Below are positions 34,559-47,200 of a stretch of DNA of 63,437 bases, piece after piece. The notes below the pieces were generated by a model. It was given only the letters and a program-made list of their open reading frames with translations, did no database searches and had not been told where the DNA came from. A program made the position numbers and the translations under genes. Source of the DNA: Ophiothrix spiculata (Eukaryota > Echinodermata > Ophiuroidea > Amphilepidida > Ophiotrichidae); NCBI GenBank assembly GCA_000969725.1, contig JXSR01S033090.1; one strand, written 5' to 3'. Position 1 is the first letter of the stretch; every line of letters begins with the position of its first letter.

Positions 34559-34564
34559 TTTATT
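34559..34564 (-). promoter_or_regulatory. possible poly(A) signal of the aminotransferase gene
   Basis: TTTATT on this strand reads AATAAA on the minus strand, about 680 nt after the stop codon at 35241. It is one of the nearest canonical hexamers downstream, but many others follow, so the true 3' end is undetermined. Confidence 0.25.
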
Positions 34565-34930
34565 GCAAATTTCAGAGATGCCACTTTTCAGGGGTTTTTA
34601 AAAGCTCAAACCATGATTTCAGGTTTTTTTATGATCTCAAATTGACATATTTCCATATATTTTCGGCAATTTTTGGAGTATGTTTCAAGAATTGATGGCT
34701 TTTTCAGGTTTTTTCATAAAATCAGTGGCATCTCTATGCAATGAACACTTGTCATAAGGGATTCTTGTTTTAAAAACCCTCAATCTCTTGCAGGTACATA
34801 TACGACAACACCGTGCAACAACATATCAGATGGATACGATCATATCAGCTGCTAAAATACATTGTAAGGATGGATTTGGGTGATGAACCAACTTATAGTA
34901 CAACTGCATACCTGATGACTGGCTCATCAA

Positions 34931-35154
34931 CTATACTTTGATCAACACTAAATAGGCGGGAATTATGACGCTTTTCTTCATCCGTAAGTAAACATAATCC
35001 CACTTACACGCGCGTTGTGATGTTGATGCGGGACTCGCATGTACTACGCGCGCTGCGTCTCCTGCAGTTGAGCTGTGTTCAGGTACGCACACACTTATCT
35101 GTATCAATTCACAATGTTACGAGGCTCGCCTATTTGGTGTTGATCAAAGAATAG
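34931..35154. mobile_element. MITE in the aminotransferase 3' region
   Basis: CTATACTTTGATCAACACTA then AATAGGCGGG pairs with the right end GCCTATTTGGTGTTGATCAA then AGAATAG. The core is GC-rich with CGCGCGTTGTG and ACGCGCGCTGCG. It begins 86 nt after the stop codon on the gene strand. A half copy lies behind AMZ2 at 23000-23100. Confidence 0.75.
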
Positions 35155-35240
35155 AATTGGTTACACGCAATCTGCAATACAGGAGTCCTGTCCAGAGGAA
35201 AGCCAGATTCATTCTGTTTTCTGTCATCAGTTTCCTATCA

Positions 35241-38200
35241 TCAGTCCACTTGAACCGTCCAATCACTTGATATCCTTCCAAACTAAAAAGAAATAATAGA
35301 GTGAACATTTTTTAGATTTCTGAGAAATATGCAGTATAAAGATAAAGGTCCCAACCAACTCTTGGAGAGTCAAAAATTTGAATCCCTAGTAGATAATGGG
35401 GCAAGCTACACAAGAGCCTGGGATGTACATCCATGTAGATTCCTGGGATGATGTTTATATATGCGCATATGTAGTGCTTCTGATCATACTTTTAAGTGTT
35501 GTATACTTTTCTTGACCCAGATGTTAAATAATTACCAGCATTATTTAATCCTAGAGAAGATTTGCCATGAAAGATGTAGAGAAAATACAAATAGCTTTTT
35601 AGTATTTGTATGGATCAATTTATGTTTTATTTACATGAATTTTACTCAATTTTTTTCATTCACCCTTGGAGACAAATGCTGAGGAAAGTTTGAATTTTAA
35701 CATCAAAAATTCACAAGATTGAAATTTCCTTAATAAAATCCCACTAACCTGTATATCTGTAAGCTTTGTGTAGAACCTCTTAGTGAGTGAATTGTCATCA
35801 AATGTGCACGGGATGTCCATCCAGTCACCTTTGTATAGGATCTTATTGACGGGACAAACTACACATGCTGTGCCTGCACCAAACATTTCATGGATCTGTA
35901 ATGAGACAAAAATAAATTGGAAATGACAGAGTCACATGGGATCCATCCAGTCGCCTTCATATATGGGATCTTGTTAAGGGGCATACCACACATGACAAGC
36001 TGTACCTGCACCAAACATTTAATGGACCTACAATAAAATGGAATCAGTTTTTTCAATGATGGTTTTACTGGCTTTGACATTAAGCATGATACAATTGTGT
36101 CATGCTTCCTACTATAGCAAGCCGTTTGGTCAAAAAGATGATAAACATAAATTTAATTTTCTCTCAATTGACGATACTTTGCAATCTTGCAAGTTTTTTA
36201 TTTTTCAATTTTAATTTTCTCTCAATTGACGATACTTTGCAATCTTGCAAGTTTTTTATTTTTCAATTTTGCAAATGTAAAATTGGGACAATCCCGATTT
36301 TTACCTTTTTTTACGCAAAGAAACACAGGACAATCCTGAGAAAATCAGGACAGTTGGCAAGCATGCAAACGTCAAGGTCCTGAACATCCTTTTCAATCTG
36401 ACTAGGTTCTTTGGCTGAACGGACCTCTCCAAATCTCAGATCATCAATATATTTAAAAGTGTGGCAGCACTGTCAATCATTCCAATGAATGTAATGGGGC
36501 CAAACTTGGTGCCCTGGGGACACCACAATTGAGCATTACCCATTCAGAGCTGATTGAAATTTCACTCTCTGGCGGCGAGATGTTATGAAGTCTGAGATCC
36601 ATGTAATGATTTCAGCTCTTATACCAGGATCATATAAGCTTTTGATGGCAAGAGTGTGGTTAACACAATCAAAAGCCTTGGAGAAATCCATCACCACCAA
36701 ATAAGTAACACATAGACTTTGTTATGGGGTTTCCCAGATTAAATCAAAAAAAATTATACATTATTGGGAATAGCATAATTAAGCCAGACTTGCGGCCTTC
36801 ACACTTACCCTATTTTCATTGAGTGCTTTTGTAAAATCTTTCATGGTTAATGTCCTCTCAGTTACCTTAAATTCATTCTGTCAAAAGAAAATTGGAAAAC
36901 AAAGATACATCTTCTTTAGACAAAACTTCTCTGAAATAAATAGATTATTTTGCTTTATCCAAACTCGGGTAACAAAATTTCCATAAGTTAAACAAAATGT
37001 TTGGAACTTGGAAAAAGTTTGTGTGTTTTATTGAGGGTTTTTAGTTAACAGTGTTTCTGTATAACCGTTGGCCAAGCGGTTACAGCAGAGTTTTAATCCA
37101 AAGATTGCTGGTTCGAATCCCAGTGCTGTCGCTTGAGCTGTAAAAGGCCCAACTTTAAAATTCTTTCGTCTAACGTCAAGTCAGAATCTCGGGGCCTCAA
37201 ATCCAATACGACGGACATAAAACCTGTACGTGTGACTAATTGGCGATTTATGCTTGTGAAATAAGGTGAAATATAGAAAAAAATTCTACCCTGATGATAA
37301 TACCAATACAGATACAGACAAAATGGTGAATCAGTACAGAACAAGTACTTGCAAACATCTTGTTGTTTATGTTATGCAACAACAATGGTGTGCCGAGTTA
37401 TTGTACCTCCACATATTTTCAAATAATTCAAATAATTTGAAAAAATGTGGAGATACAAGCTTCATAGCTAATAAGAGTGTGTGCATTAAGTGTTCAATTC
37501 TTAGTAGAATCTAGGCTAGTCCCTTTAACTTGGAGTGGAGCATAAACAATGCAAGCATTTTGTTTCTCATACACACCATACCGTATTGTTTCTATTAATC
37601 GCCCATTCTCTAATAAACGCCCATCCCAAAAAATTTCAAAGAGAAATGTTAAAAATTATTCAATTTTGTAGCATTTTCGAGTATCATTAAGCTTTAACCA
37701 ACAATTACTAGTAACCGGAAACGGTACCAATGAGGTCGCGATCCCGGAAATGATGAAAAATTGTCAGTACTTCCGGATTATCGGGGGCCATATAACAGTA
37801 AGTTGCCGTAATTGTTAAGCTTACTTAGCGATTTTGTGCAAATTTTGATGTTGAAAATTGGTCTCTAATAATCACCCACCCTTCAAGAAATGTCGCCGCC
37901 CATGGGCATTTATTAGGAACAATACGGTATCTGTTTTTCTGGTTCATCTATTGCGATTTATGCTGAGCTAGTTATTAAGATTTCCAAAGCATTTTGTTTC
38001 TCATACACACCATATCTGTTTTTCTGGTTCATCTATTGCAATTTACGCTGAGCTAGTTATGAAGATTTCCAAAGAACCCAAGAGTAGTACACGCGCTCCT
38101 AAAAACATCAACAGGTACAAGAACTGTTTCTCGAGAAATATTTTAAACTTGTTTGGATTCAAATAGATTTCTTTGATTATCATGACACCTACCCATTCCC

Positions 38201-41200
38201 TGGCAAGATCTAGTAAGCTTTTCCTCGTCACACCTGGTAATATCGTACCATCTAAAGGCGGAGTGATTAATTCCTTTTCTGAAAAAAACAAAACACATAC
38301 AACCATGACACGGTACTTACATATAAGTCTGCTGCATTTGCAAATTTCCTTTATTTTTAAATTAAACTAGACTTAGTAATGAAAGAAGGACATCAAAAAT
38401 GTAAAAACATATGGGTAATCTTAGCAGATGTGTTCTTGAACCAAGAATTCATCATCTATAGGCATAACTGATTCAGAGGTGATGACAATGAGCCTATGCT
38501 GTTACAGATCTATGTTGGTTTGAGATTCCGGGGGGGGGGGCACTTGTGTATAGGTTAATAAATGCACATTTTATATTGTGAATGCATTGATTTTGCCAAT
38601 ACAAATTTATTAATCTAATTCAGAAAAATAATATTACATCTTTTGTGAAAAGAAATTAGGCTCTTACATGGCAATCAAAATTGAAATATAACCTAAACTA
38701 AATAAATCGCCACCCAACAAAGACAATGTAACATTCATACTCACTAAATGCCCATTACGTAAATGGGAACGCAACAATTGGAGTGCGTTGTGAATTTTCA
38801 ATCAACTCCGCAAACTTTTTTCTTGCGTTCTGATTGGCTAGATGATATGCAGAGTGTATGAATTAGTTATATATAGGCCTATAGTGGATGAAATTGGTAC
38901 TACATTGTCAATATGACACAGAGCGTCAATTTTTGTGGTGCATAAATCACATGTTAGCTGTCACTGTGTCACCATGAATCACATGTACAGCATCCGTATC
39001 TATACAATAAAGGCAATCTGATATAATTATCACCTGTAAACTTATGTTATAAATGTTTACACATTTAATCCAAACTGGATTTTCTATATGAATGCCTTTA
39101 ATCCATGTCCATGTGTAAGGCTAGGTATTAGTACTCGCCCGACAGCCAAAGGCGGGTAACTTTGGTGTTGGGCGGGTAAAAAAAAGTTTCCTGCCCGATT
39201 TGGTGGGTGAAATTTGTTGTATAATGTTGACTCCATTTGAAGTAAATAATCTCCTCTAATTTAGTGTCAGTAGGGGCATTCCACTCGCAAATTTGAAATG
39301 CCACCCATACAATTACCAAGAAAAGGGAACCTATCAAAATATCAAATTGCAAAGTTACATCAAAATTTGTAAAAGGCATTGGGCTGATTCGGAAAACTAT
39401 AGTTCTGAGAAAATCGAGTTTAAAGTTTTTGTGGTGAGTAAACCTTAAATGGAGAGAGGATTTTTATCATGGTTTTTAACACATTTTTCTAAAATGTTTA
39501 AGATGTTGGAACCTGATTTATGTGACAGAATACACTTCAAAGGTAACATTTCTGATGAAATTGGAAATTTGACCTCGGATGTGATTTTTGACTACACTCA
39601 GCTTCAATGGCCCTATCTCGTAATTTACTATGCCAACCTTAAGGTACCTTTCGATATATGACGGGTCACACATGTGTCATACAATGCTAACACATCAATT
39701 TTATTTTTAATATTTGTCAATAATGTTTACATCATTATCAACAGTTGGACCACATTCATGTTTAACACATCACTGATTTCTTCATACATATTCTTTATTT
39801 AAAAAAAACTTTCGGTTCATGTAAAATTTTAATTTCCAGACATATGATATTTAAATAATGCCACTCTAAATTGATACACTAAGTACTTGCAAAAGTACTT
39901 GCAACTATCATTTCAATCTTAAGTTCTTAAAATCTTTCAAAATTACTTAAAATTAAGATCATACCAATAATTCAAATTATATTCAAATTTGTAAAATTTC
40001 AGCTACAAGTGCACAAATTCTGATTTTGATCCCGTTCTAAAAATACATTTTCAAATCTCTAGACAGGAAATTAAAAATATGGGTAGTATAATCTGGGTCA
40101 ACAATTTGTAACAATATTTTGCTTCTTTCATTAATCCTTTCCTGTACGAGTTTAGGTCAGTATTGAATGCAAACATTTTTCAGTTCAGGTTAATTAACTG
40201 TACAGTCATTCAAGAGTTGAACATATGTTGAAATTTATGAATAAATTTGTGCGATTTGTATTGTGCTCGGTAAATGTAAAATTGTTGGCCACTTTTTCCA
40301 AATGGTTGGTTTAACTAAATGTGCTTAAAATGTTGATCAGGGTTCCAAGCATTTTAAGAAAATGAAATTCTCTGACTTGTCCCTGATTTTTTCCCTAATG
40401 AAATCTCAAAATTCCACAATAAATTTTTTAACAAAAAAATGCAATAACAGGTTACTTTTCAAATCCTACGACCATACATGTGAATGTAGAAGAACAGAGA
40501 CCTTACACACTGGGATAACTGAGTCTGATTGATACTTTCAATCTTTGGGTCAATCAAAATTCCCTGACTTTCCCCTGATTTGAGGCATTTTTTATCAAAT
40601 TCCCTGACTGGAAAAAAGTCAAATAATTATCCCTCATTTCCCTGATGGACTGAGAACCCTGTTGATGCATGTAATATTATGTAGTGTCACAGATGAAACT
40701 ACCAACAACTGCTATGGGAAGGTGGGGGCTTACGAGGAGACTGCCCCACTTTCTTTGCTGGTGACCAGGCAAAGTTCACCATAAAATGAAGAGGGGAGAA
40801 CAAATGAAGATATAAAGAAAGTTAAATATACAAATAAAACGGCGTAATGTCTTAAAAAACAAAATGGACAATAGAACATGCTTATTATTATTTCTTAGGA
40901 TGGGATTGTAAACCTCAAGCCACTAAATTTATAGGGATGTAAAAATTGAACTGAAGAAAAACAGCATTCTTCGATGGAAAAATGACTTTGCCCTCTAACC
41001 CTTTAAAAATAGTCCTGTAATGGCAGGGCACATTGTGATTTTAATATATTTGGCACTCCGTTGTCACATGTTAGTCACATGTACTATATGTAGTTTATGC
41101 ATCACAACTTTCTTGTTACAATTTAGACTGTCATATATAAATAACATTTATACACATTCCACAGTGTCACTACAATTGATTTCCCCAACTGACCTAGGCA

Positions 41201-44200
41201 AGTATGTAACTAAAGACTCCAAAAAAAGTATCGCCTCATCTCGAAAAAATGACTCGTGCGCCAATACGGTACTCGCAAACGTAATTTAAAGAATTTGTGT
41301 ACAAGCGCTAAAATTTCAGCTTTCATTTGACACCTTATTTTGGACAATTGACTGAGAAACATTGAAGTTATGAACTTTTAAAACCCTCGAGGTCGAATTT
41401 TAAAAGTTGCTAATTTCATTTTTCGCACTGTACAAACCAGTAACGCAAGAGTAAGGATAATAATGAGGTGAGTTTAGTCACTGTAACACGTGGTCACTGG
41501 TATCTAAGCATTATCCATCAACAGTGATCAAGATTTGATTTTTTTCATTAATTTTTCATTAATTCATTGTTATAAATAATGAAAAAACGACATAAAACGA
41601 GAGAAACGACATTCCATTGGTAGTCATTACTTGCATTAAAGACATGGCGCAGGTGCCAAACCACACAGAGGACGAATAATTGTGCTCGATGTTTTTTAAG
41701 GCTAGTAATGCCTACCAGTTGAATATGAAGTTTTATATTGTTTCTCATCATTAATTAAGATGAAAACAAATCAATAACTTGATGGATGATGGTTAGAATC
41801 CAATGACGTATGGTTTGGAAAATAAAACGCGAGCTTCAGTGACCAAACTCACCTCGTCTTGATCCTTAGGTCTGCGCTACTGGTTTGTACAGTGCAAAAA
41901 ATGAAATTAGCAACTTTGAAAAATTGACCTCGAGGGTTTTAAATGTTCATAACTTCGGTGTTTCTCAGTCAATTTTCAAAAATAGGGTGTAAAATGAAAG
42001 CTGAAATTCAAGCGCTTGTTCACAATATCATCAAATTACGTTTGCCAGTACCGTATTGGCGCACGAGCCATTTTGTCGAGGTGAGGCGATACTTTTTTGG
42101 GAGTCTTTACTTACATACACATGGGTGATCACTTATTGTGTACACATTTTCTCAAAAATAAAAATCATATTTAACCAATGTTACTGTAATATTGGTTCAT
42201 AAAATTAATTTGAAAACTTATATGTGTACTTTAAGGATACATAATATTCTTGTGAAATTAGTCAATTTCTTCAACAATATTAACCAAACTTGAAATTTGC
42301 ATCCCTCAATAAGATTTGCAACAAATTGAGAAGAGAGGCTCTGATGTTGCAACACACAGCATATAAACAAAGACCACAAAGACCCTCTTTGATTTGTTAA
42401 AACAAATATCAAATTTCAAGAAACACACTAATAAACAAATTGACAGAAATCATGAAACATCTAGATGACAAAGCTTTTCTGAAACATTGCAACAAAGGAC
42501 ATATTGACTGCAAATGCTGACAACAAATTTTGACAGTCTTAACATGAAGATGTATGTTCTCAGTCACCCAGAAGTAGTAAATAAGGCCAAAAAAAAAATA
42601 TTGTTTGTTTGCCCTCCAGTGGAAAAATCAAAATTTTGGGTCGGTCGGTCGGTTAATCTTTTTTTTACTCTACACATATGATGTCATTCCATGGATTTTA
42701 TCATGAATACCAAGCAATGCAGGGCTTAATCAAAAATTGTGGGTCATTATTTAGAGGAAATATGCATTTTATACTACTAAATGTGACTTCACACTGCTAA
42801 ATATTACGTTTTACATCAAAAATATTGAGTTTTCATAGTTTACATGTTTGAAGAAAAAAAAAATAAACTAAAATCGCGACCCTAATTTTTGGCATTTTTA
42901 GGGTCGGTCGCGGAGGGCAAACAAACAATTTTTTTTTTGGCCTAATTAATAATATAATGTATTACTGGAACTTAGTCCTGCAACTGTGCAACATAGCTTA
43001 TAATGTTCTTTAACATGTATCTGATCTTTAGGAAAGATCTTGTTATAGATAGCTATTCATCTTTCACTTTTTTCAAACCCAATAATAACCCAATAATAAC
43101 CTTTGCAGTCCCAGGGGGTAAACCTTACTAAAAAGGTGAGACCTGGACAGGTCTCGAGACTTGTAATATAGGGTATCAAAATCAACCTGGTACTCTACAA
43201 ATCTCACATAGGGTATCAAATTTGGCTTGAAAGTCTCTAATAGGGTATCAAACTAAGAAAGAATGGTTGAATTAATAATAAATTGACAATAAAAGTGCTT
43301 CAAATACCTAAAACACTTATTAAAAGTGTTCAAATGGCATGAATGGTGTACAGTTACATTTTACCCATGATATCTCCCTAATAATTATTTCGTCACATTT
43401 GTGTATGGTCTCAGATAGGGTATTCATTTTAAACAGATATGGTAGATTTATGGTCTCAGATAGGGTATTATTTCCCATTTTTTGTCTCACATAGGGCCAT
43501 CTTCGGAACCTGTGGTACTTGGGTGGTTACCTCCCCCTGGTTTGCAGTGAACTTCTGTCCATGAAGGACAAAACCCCAAAGAAAAAATGTTCCAACGGAC
43601 TCAAATGGTCAAAATGTTGCACTGTTGCAAAAGAACGTTCCAGTTATAGATTCATTTCTACTTATTACTTAGGCTTACCTCCTGCTTCATTGTTCCAAAA
43701 TACAAATATATTCATGGTTCCTACTTCTGTCAAGTAATGCTCATCCCCATACAGCCATAGAACCTGCTGACAACCTCTCTCTGCAGCACCTTTCTGTGGC
43801 ACAATGGTAGGCCCATAGTTACTGTTAAGAAAATCGAAGTAGTATTTTATTTATAAGATATATAGTTTTGGCAGCCATTTTGAAAAATATTGTGGGTATA
43901 ATACCCTTTCAGAGTCAAAGTTGTAAGCAGACCGTAGCACGCGAGGTATTTTACGACCTCTTCATTTAGTGTGTGAATTCCTTCTAGGTCACATGACCAC
44001 CCAATATGTCAGTCATGTGACAGCAGACCAGTTTGGTAGGTAGTTTGCATCCTCCAGCCCTGTTGAGTTTTAGTTGCTATAACACACATTAAAGGGCTAT
44101 TCCAAAGTAACGTTTGTGACCAAAAAAGAGAACAATTTTGCTTTTAAATAGCTTCAGCTCCTAGCATAGACATTCTATCCACGAGTTTGTTGTTGATAAT

Positions 44201-47200
44201 AGTGCCCACTGATGGGACCAAGACATGTAGACCGTATTACTTGCTTTAGGATAAATTACTTCTGTGCGTGACTTTAGCATGCATGCATCAAAAACACATA
44301 TTATACGGTGACATTCCCCGTAGTCAGCTTTGTGCCACAAAGCTTTGAATACAGGCCAAGGTTTTTTATATTTCAAACACACAACGTAGCTATTTGTGAC
44401 CCATCATATCGAAAGGTACCTAAAGGTCGGCATAGCAAATTACGAGACACGGGCCATTCGAGGTCGAATTTCTAATTTCATCAGAAACATTACCTTTGAG
44501 GTGTATTCTATCATATTAATCAGGTTCCAACATCCAAAACATAAAACAAATGTTTTAAAAACTGAGATAAAAATCCTTTCTCCATTCAAGTTTTACCATA
44601 CAAAAACTTTTACCTCAATTTTCTCAGAACTACAGTTTTCTGATTCAGCCCGATGCCTTTTTATCTATTTGGATGTAACTTTGCAATCGAACATCTAATA
44701 AACAAAAGCAAGATGTCATTATAAAGCTTAATCTTTCAGATGAGACAAAACAAAATAAATTTTCATTTTGGGACCCTTAAGGTACCTTTCGATATGACGG
44801 GTCACATATACTACTTTGTTTTTTGGCAATTGAGATGCAAGGACTCATGCCAACCAAGTGATCAATGAAGATCTCACTTACCATCCTAATTTAGCAAATC
44901 CAACACCACCTTGCCAAGCCCTGACATTTTCTGTATCAGCATAAAGTGAAACCGGAGCGAATCCAGTTGGGTAATACGCCCCCACCGGACAGAGTATTAC
45001 GTACAAGAGAGCTTGGCCGGGACTGGCAACTCCTAACGTGGGCTAAATAAGGAAAAATTAAAAAAATAAGACTGACATGAGGCTACAAAGTATTATACGG
45101 TTACCAAAAAATAAGTTCCCCACTTGGATGACCAGACTTTGTCAAGACAAAAGTCGCCATGTTGGCTGTATTTCTCCTGCATAAAACACGTTTTCGTTTA
45201 GGGAAACAATTCTCTATACAACACACTTTACATTTTGATGAAAAGTAATGACGCTTTTGAGCAAGACACATTTGTTTCAAAATCATTCTTTTAAAACAGC
45301 CGAAAAAAAGTTGCATTTAACTTCTTGTAGCCTTCTTGTGGCAACAAGAACAAGTTTACTTTGCCATTTATTGCATTAACTTGACTATGCTACCAAAGTA
45401 CACTTCTTTGTATGGTTTCAATATCATGCATGATGATGTGACACCCAATTCTGTCACGCTCCTGTCATGGAAACAGCATTGCTTGCTTGAAAGTGAGAGT
45501 TAATGTGAGAGAAAGTGAGAGAGAATCTGTGGAATAAAATTATGGATACTCTAAACCTTCAGATGATCATGCCAAACACAGGAGCAAACAACAGGCATGA
45601 GAATGGCCTTTCATAAAAAAACTGAAAGTAGTGAGAAAAACTGAAAAAGTGCGTAAAATTAGGCAAAAACGCTCCAAAATAGGCTGAAAATAAATAAAAA
45701 CACGTACATTTTGGCAACCAAAAAAACTGAATTCCTTTTAAAAACTGAAAATTCTCATGCCTGAAACAAACATGATTTTTACAATAAGACAGTATTAGCA
45801 GAGATCTTACTGCACATTTTTACCAGGACATGGAACTTGAACGACCAAGGGCAACGGATTGCAAAGCTGAACAATTTTACGCGATATCACTGCACTGTGT
45901 TTTGTTTTCATGTTGAAAATAAGGATTTTGATCAATGACTCGTTACCTAAGTTTCTTCTGGTGTATAAAAATGTCATATGGTCCAAATTTCAAATAAATC
46001 CGTGAAATGTGTTCAATTTTAAACACAAAATCGCTTTACCAGTTGCTGAAAAGAACAGTGGATACATCACTTTTAATCCGACAATGTCTTCATTTAAGTC
46101 ATGGCAATTCATTTAAAAATGAGATGTCTAAATCATGTTTTAACTGTGGAACATGCACTGATTTAAAAAAGAGAAAAACAAAATAAGTAAACATGGAAGC
46201 ATGTTGGGATTTCACAAAATACGCAAGTGCAACTTTTTTTTCGTCAGTTTTGAAAAATGATTTTTAAACAAATGAGTGTTGTTAGAAAACGACAAAAGCT
46301 TTCATCAAATGGTGACGTGGGTTTCATGCACAAGTGTTTATCTAAATAGAAACCTATTTTATGCAAAAGAAAAGTATTCAAAATGGAGAGTTCTATCATG
46401 ACAAAGTCTGGTCATCTATGGGGGGAACTTATTTTTTGGTGACCGTTTATGATATGATGACATAATACACAGTTGCTCATTAAGTTGGAATAAAAATATC
46501 TTTAACACTTTTTCATGTAAAGGTCAATTTATGATGAAAATATCTGGAAACTTATGTTGCTTTTAGCCAGATTTGATAGGTAATCTTGTTGGGTGTGAAA
46601 AGGAACTTCGAATGTGATAAATTTTCTCATGTACTGGTAAAGGGGCAACAACAAAAATGGGACAAAAATGTGATTTTTAGGTCAAATTTGATTTGACCCC
46701 ACCTTGGTCAAAGTCACATTTGTGACATTTTTGTTGTTGCCCCCTTACCAGTACATGATAAAATTGATCACATTCGGAGTTCCAAATCACACGCAACAAG
46801 ATTACCTATCAAATCTGACCAAAAGCAACATAAGTTTCCAGATATTTTCATCATAAATTGACCTTTACATAAAAAAGTGGTAAAATATTTTCATTCCAAC
46901 TTTATGAGCAACCGTGTAATATAATTGGTGACAAATCACTATATTGATGAGTTTCTTGAATAATCCTTTTTATTTGTTGTCAAGATTTTGTGATCAACAT
47001 CACGTGGAACTTCTGATTTGTTATAATTTGAATCTATTTCAACATATTTTGAACTCCTATATGGAAATTGTGCTTATTGTAACACATGCGTATAAGGATT
47101 TTTCTACAACGCTACTACAAGCGGTGCACCTTAAAAAAGAGGAGGGATTTCCCAGACAAGATACATTTTGGCTTACATGCTTTTAAAAATAAATTTCTTT

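Noticed and set aside
34559-34564. Firm assignment of the aminotransferase transcript end
   Set aside because: AATAAA hexamers are frequent in this AT-rich flank, so position alone does not decide; kept only as a low-confidence site.
35859-36080. 73-codon minus-strand frame as a separate gene
   Set aside because: It is the wrong-frame reading through exon 10 and its decayed duplicate.
37070-37135. Possible tRNA-Lys gene
   Set aside because: The B box is good but the acceptor stem does not close and a SINE-like body follows.
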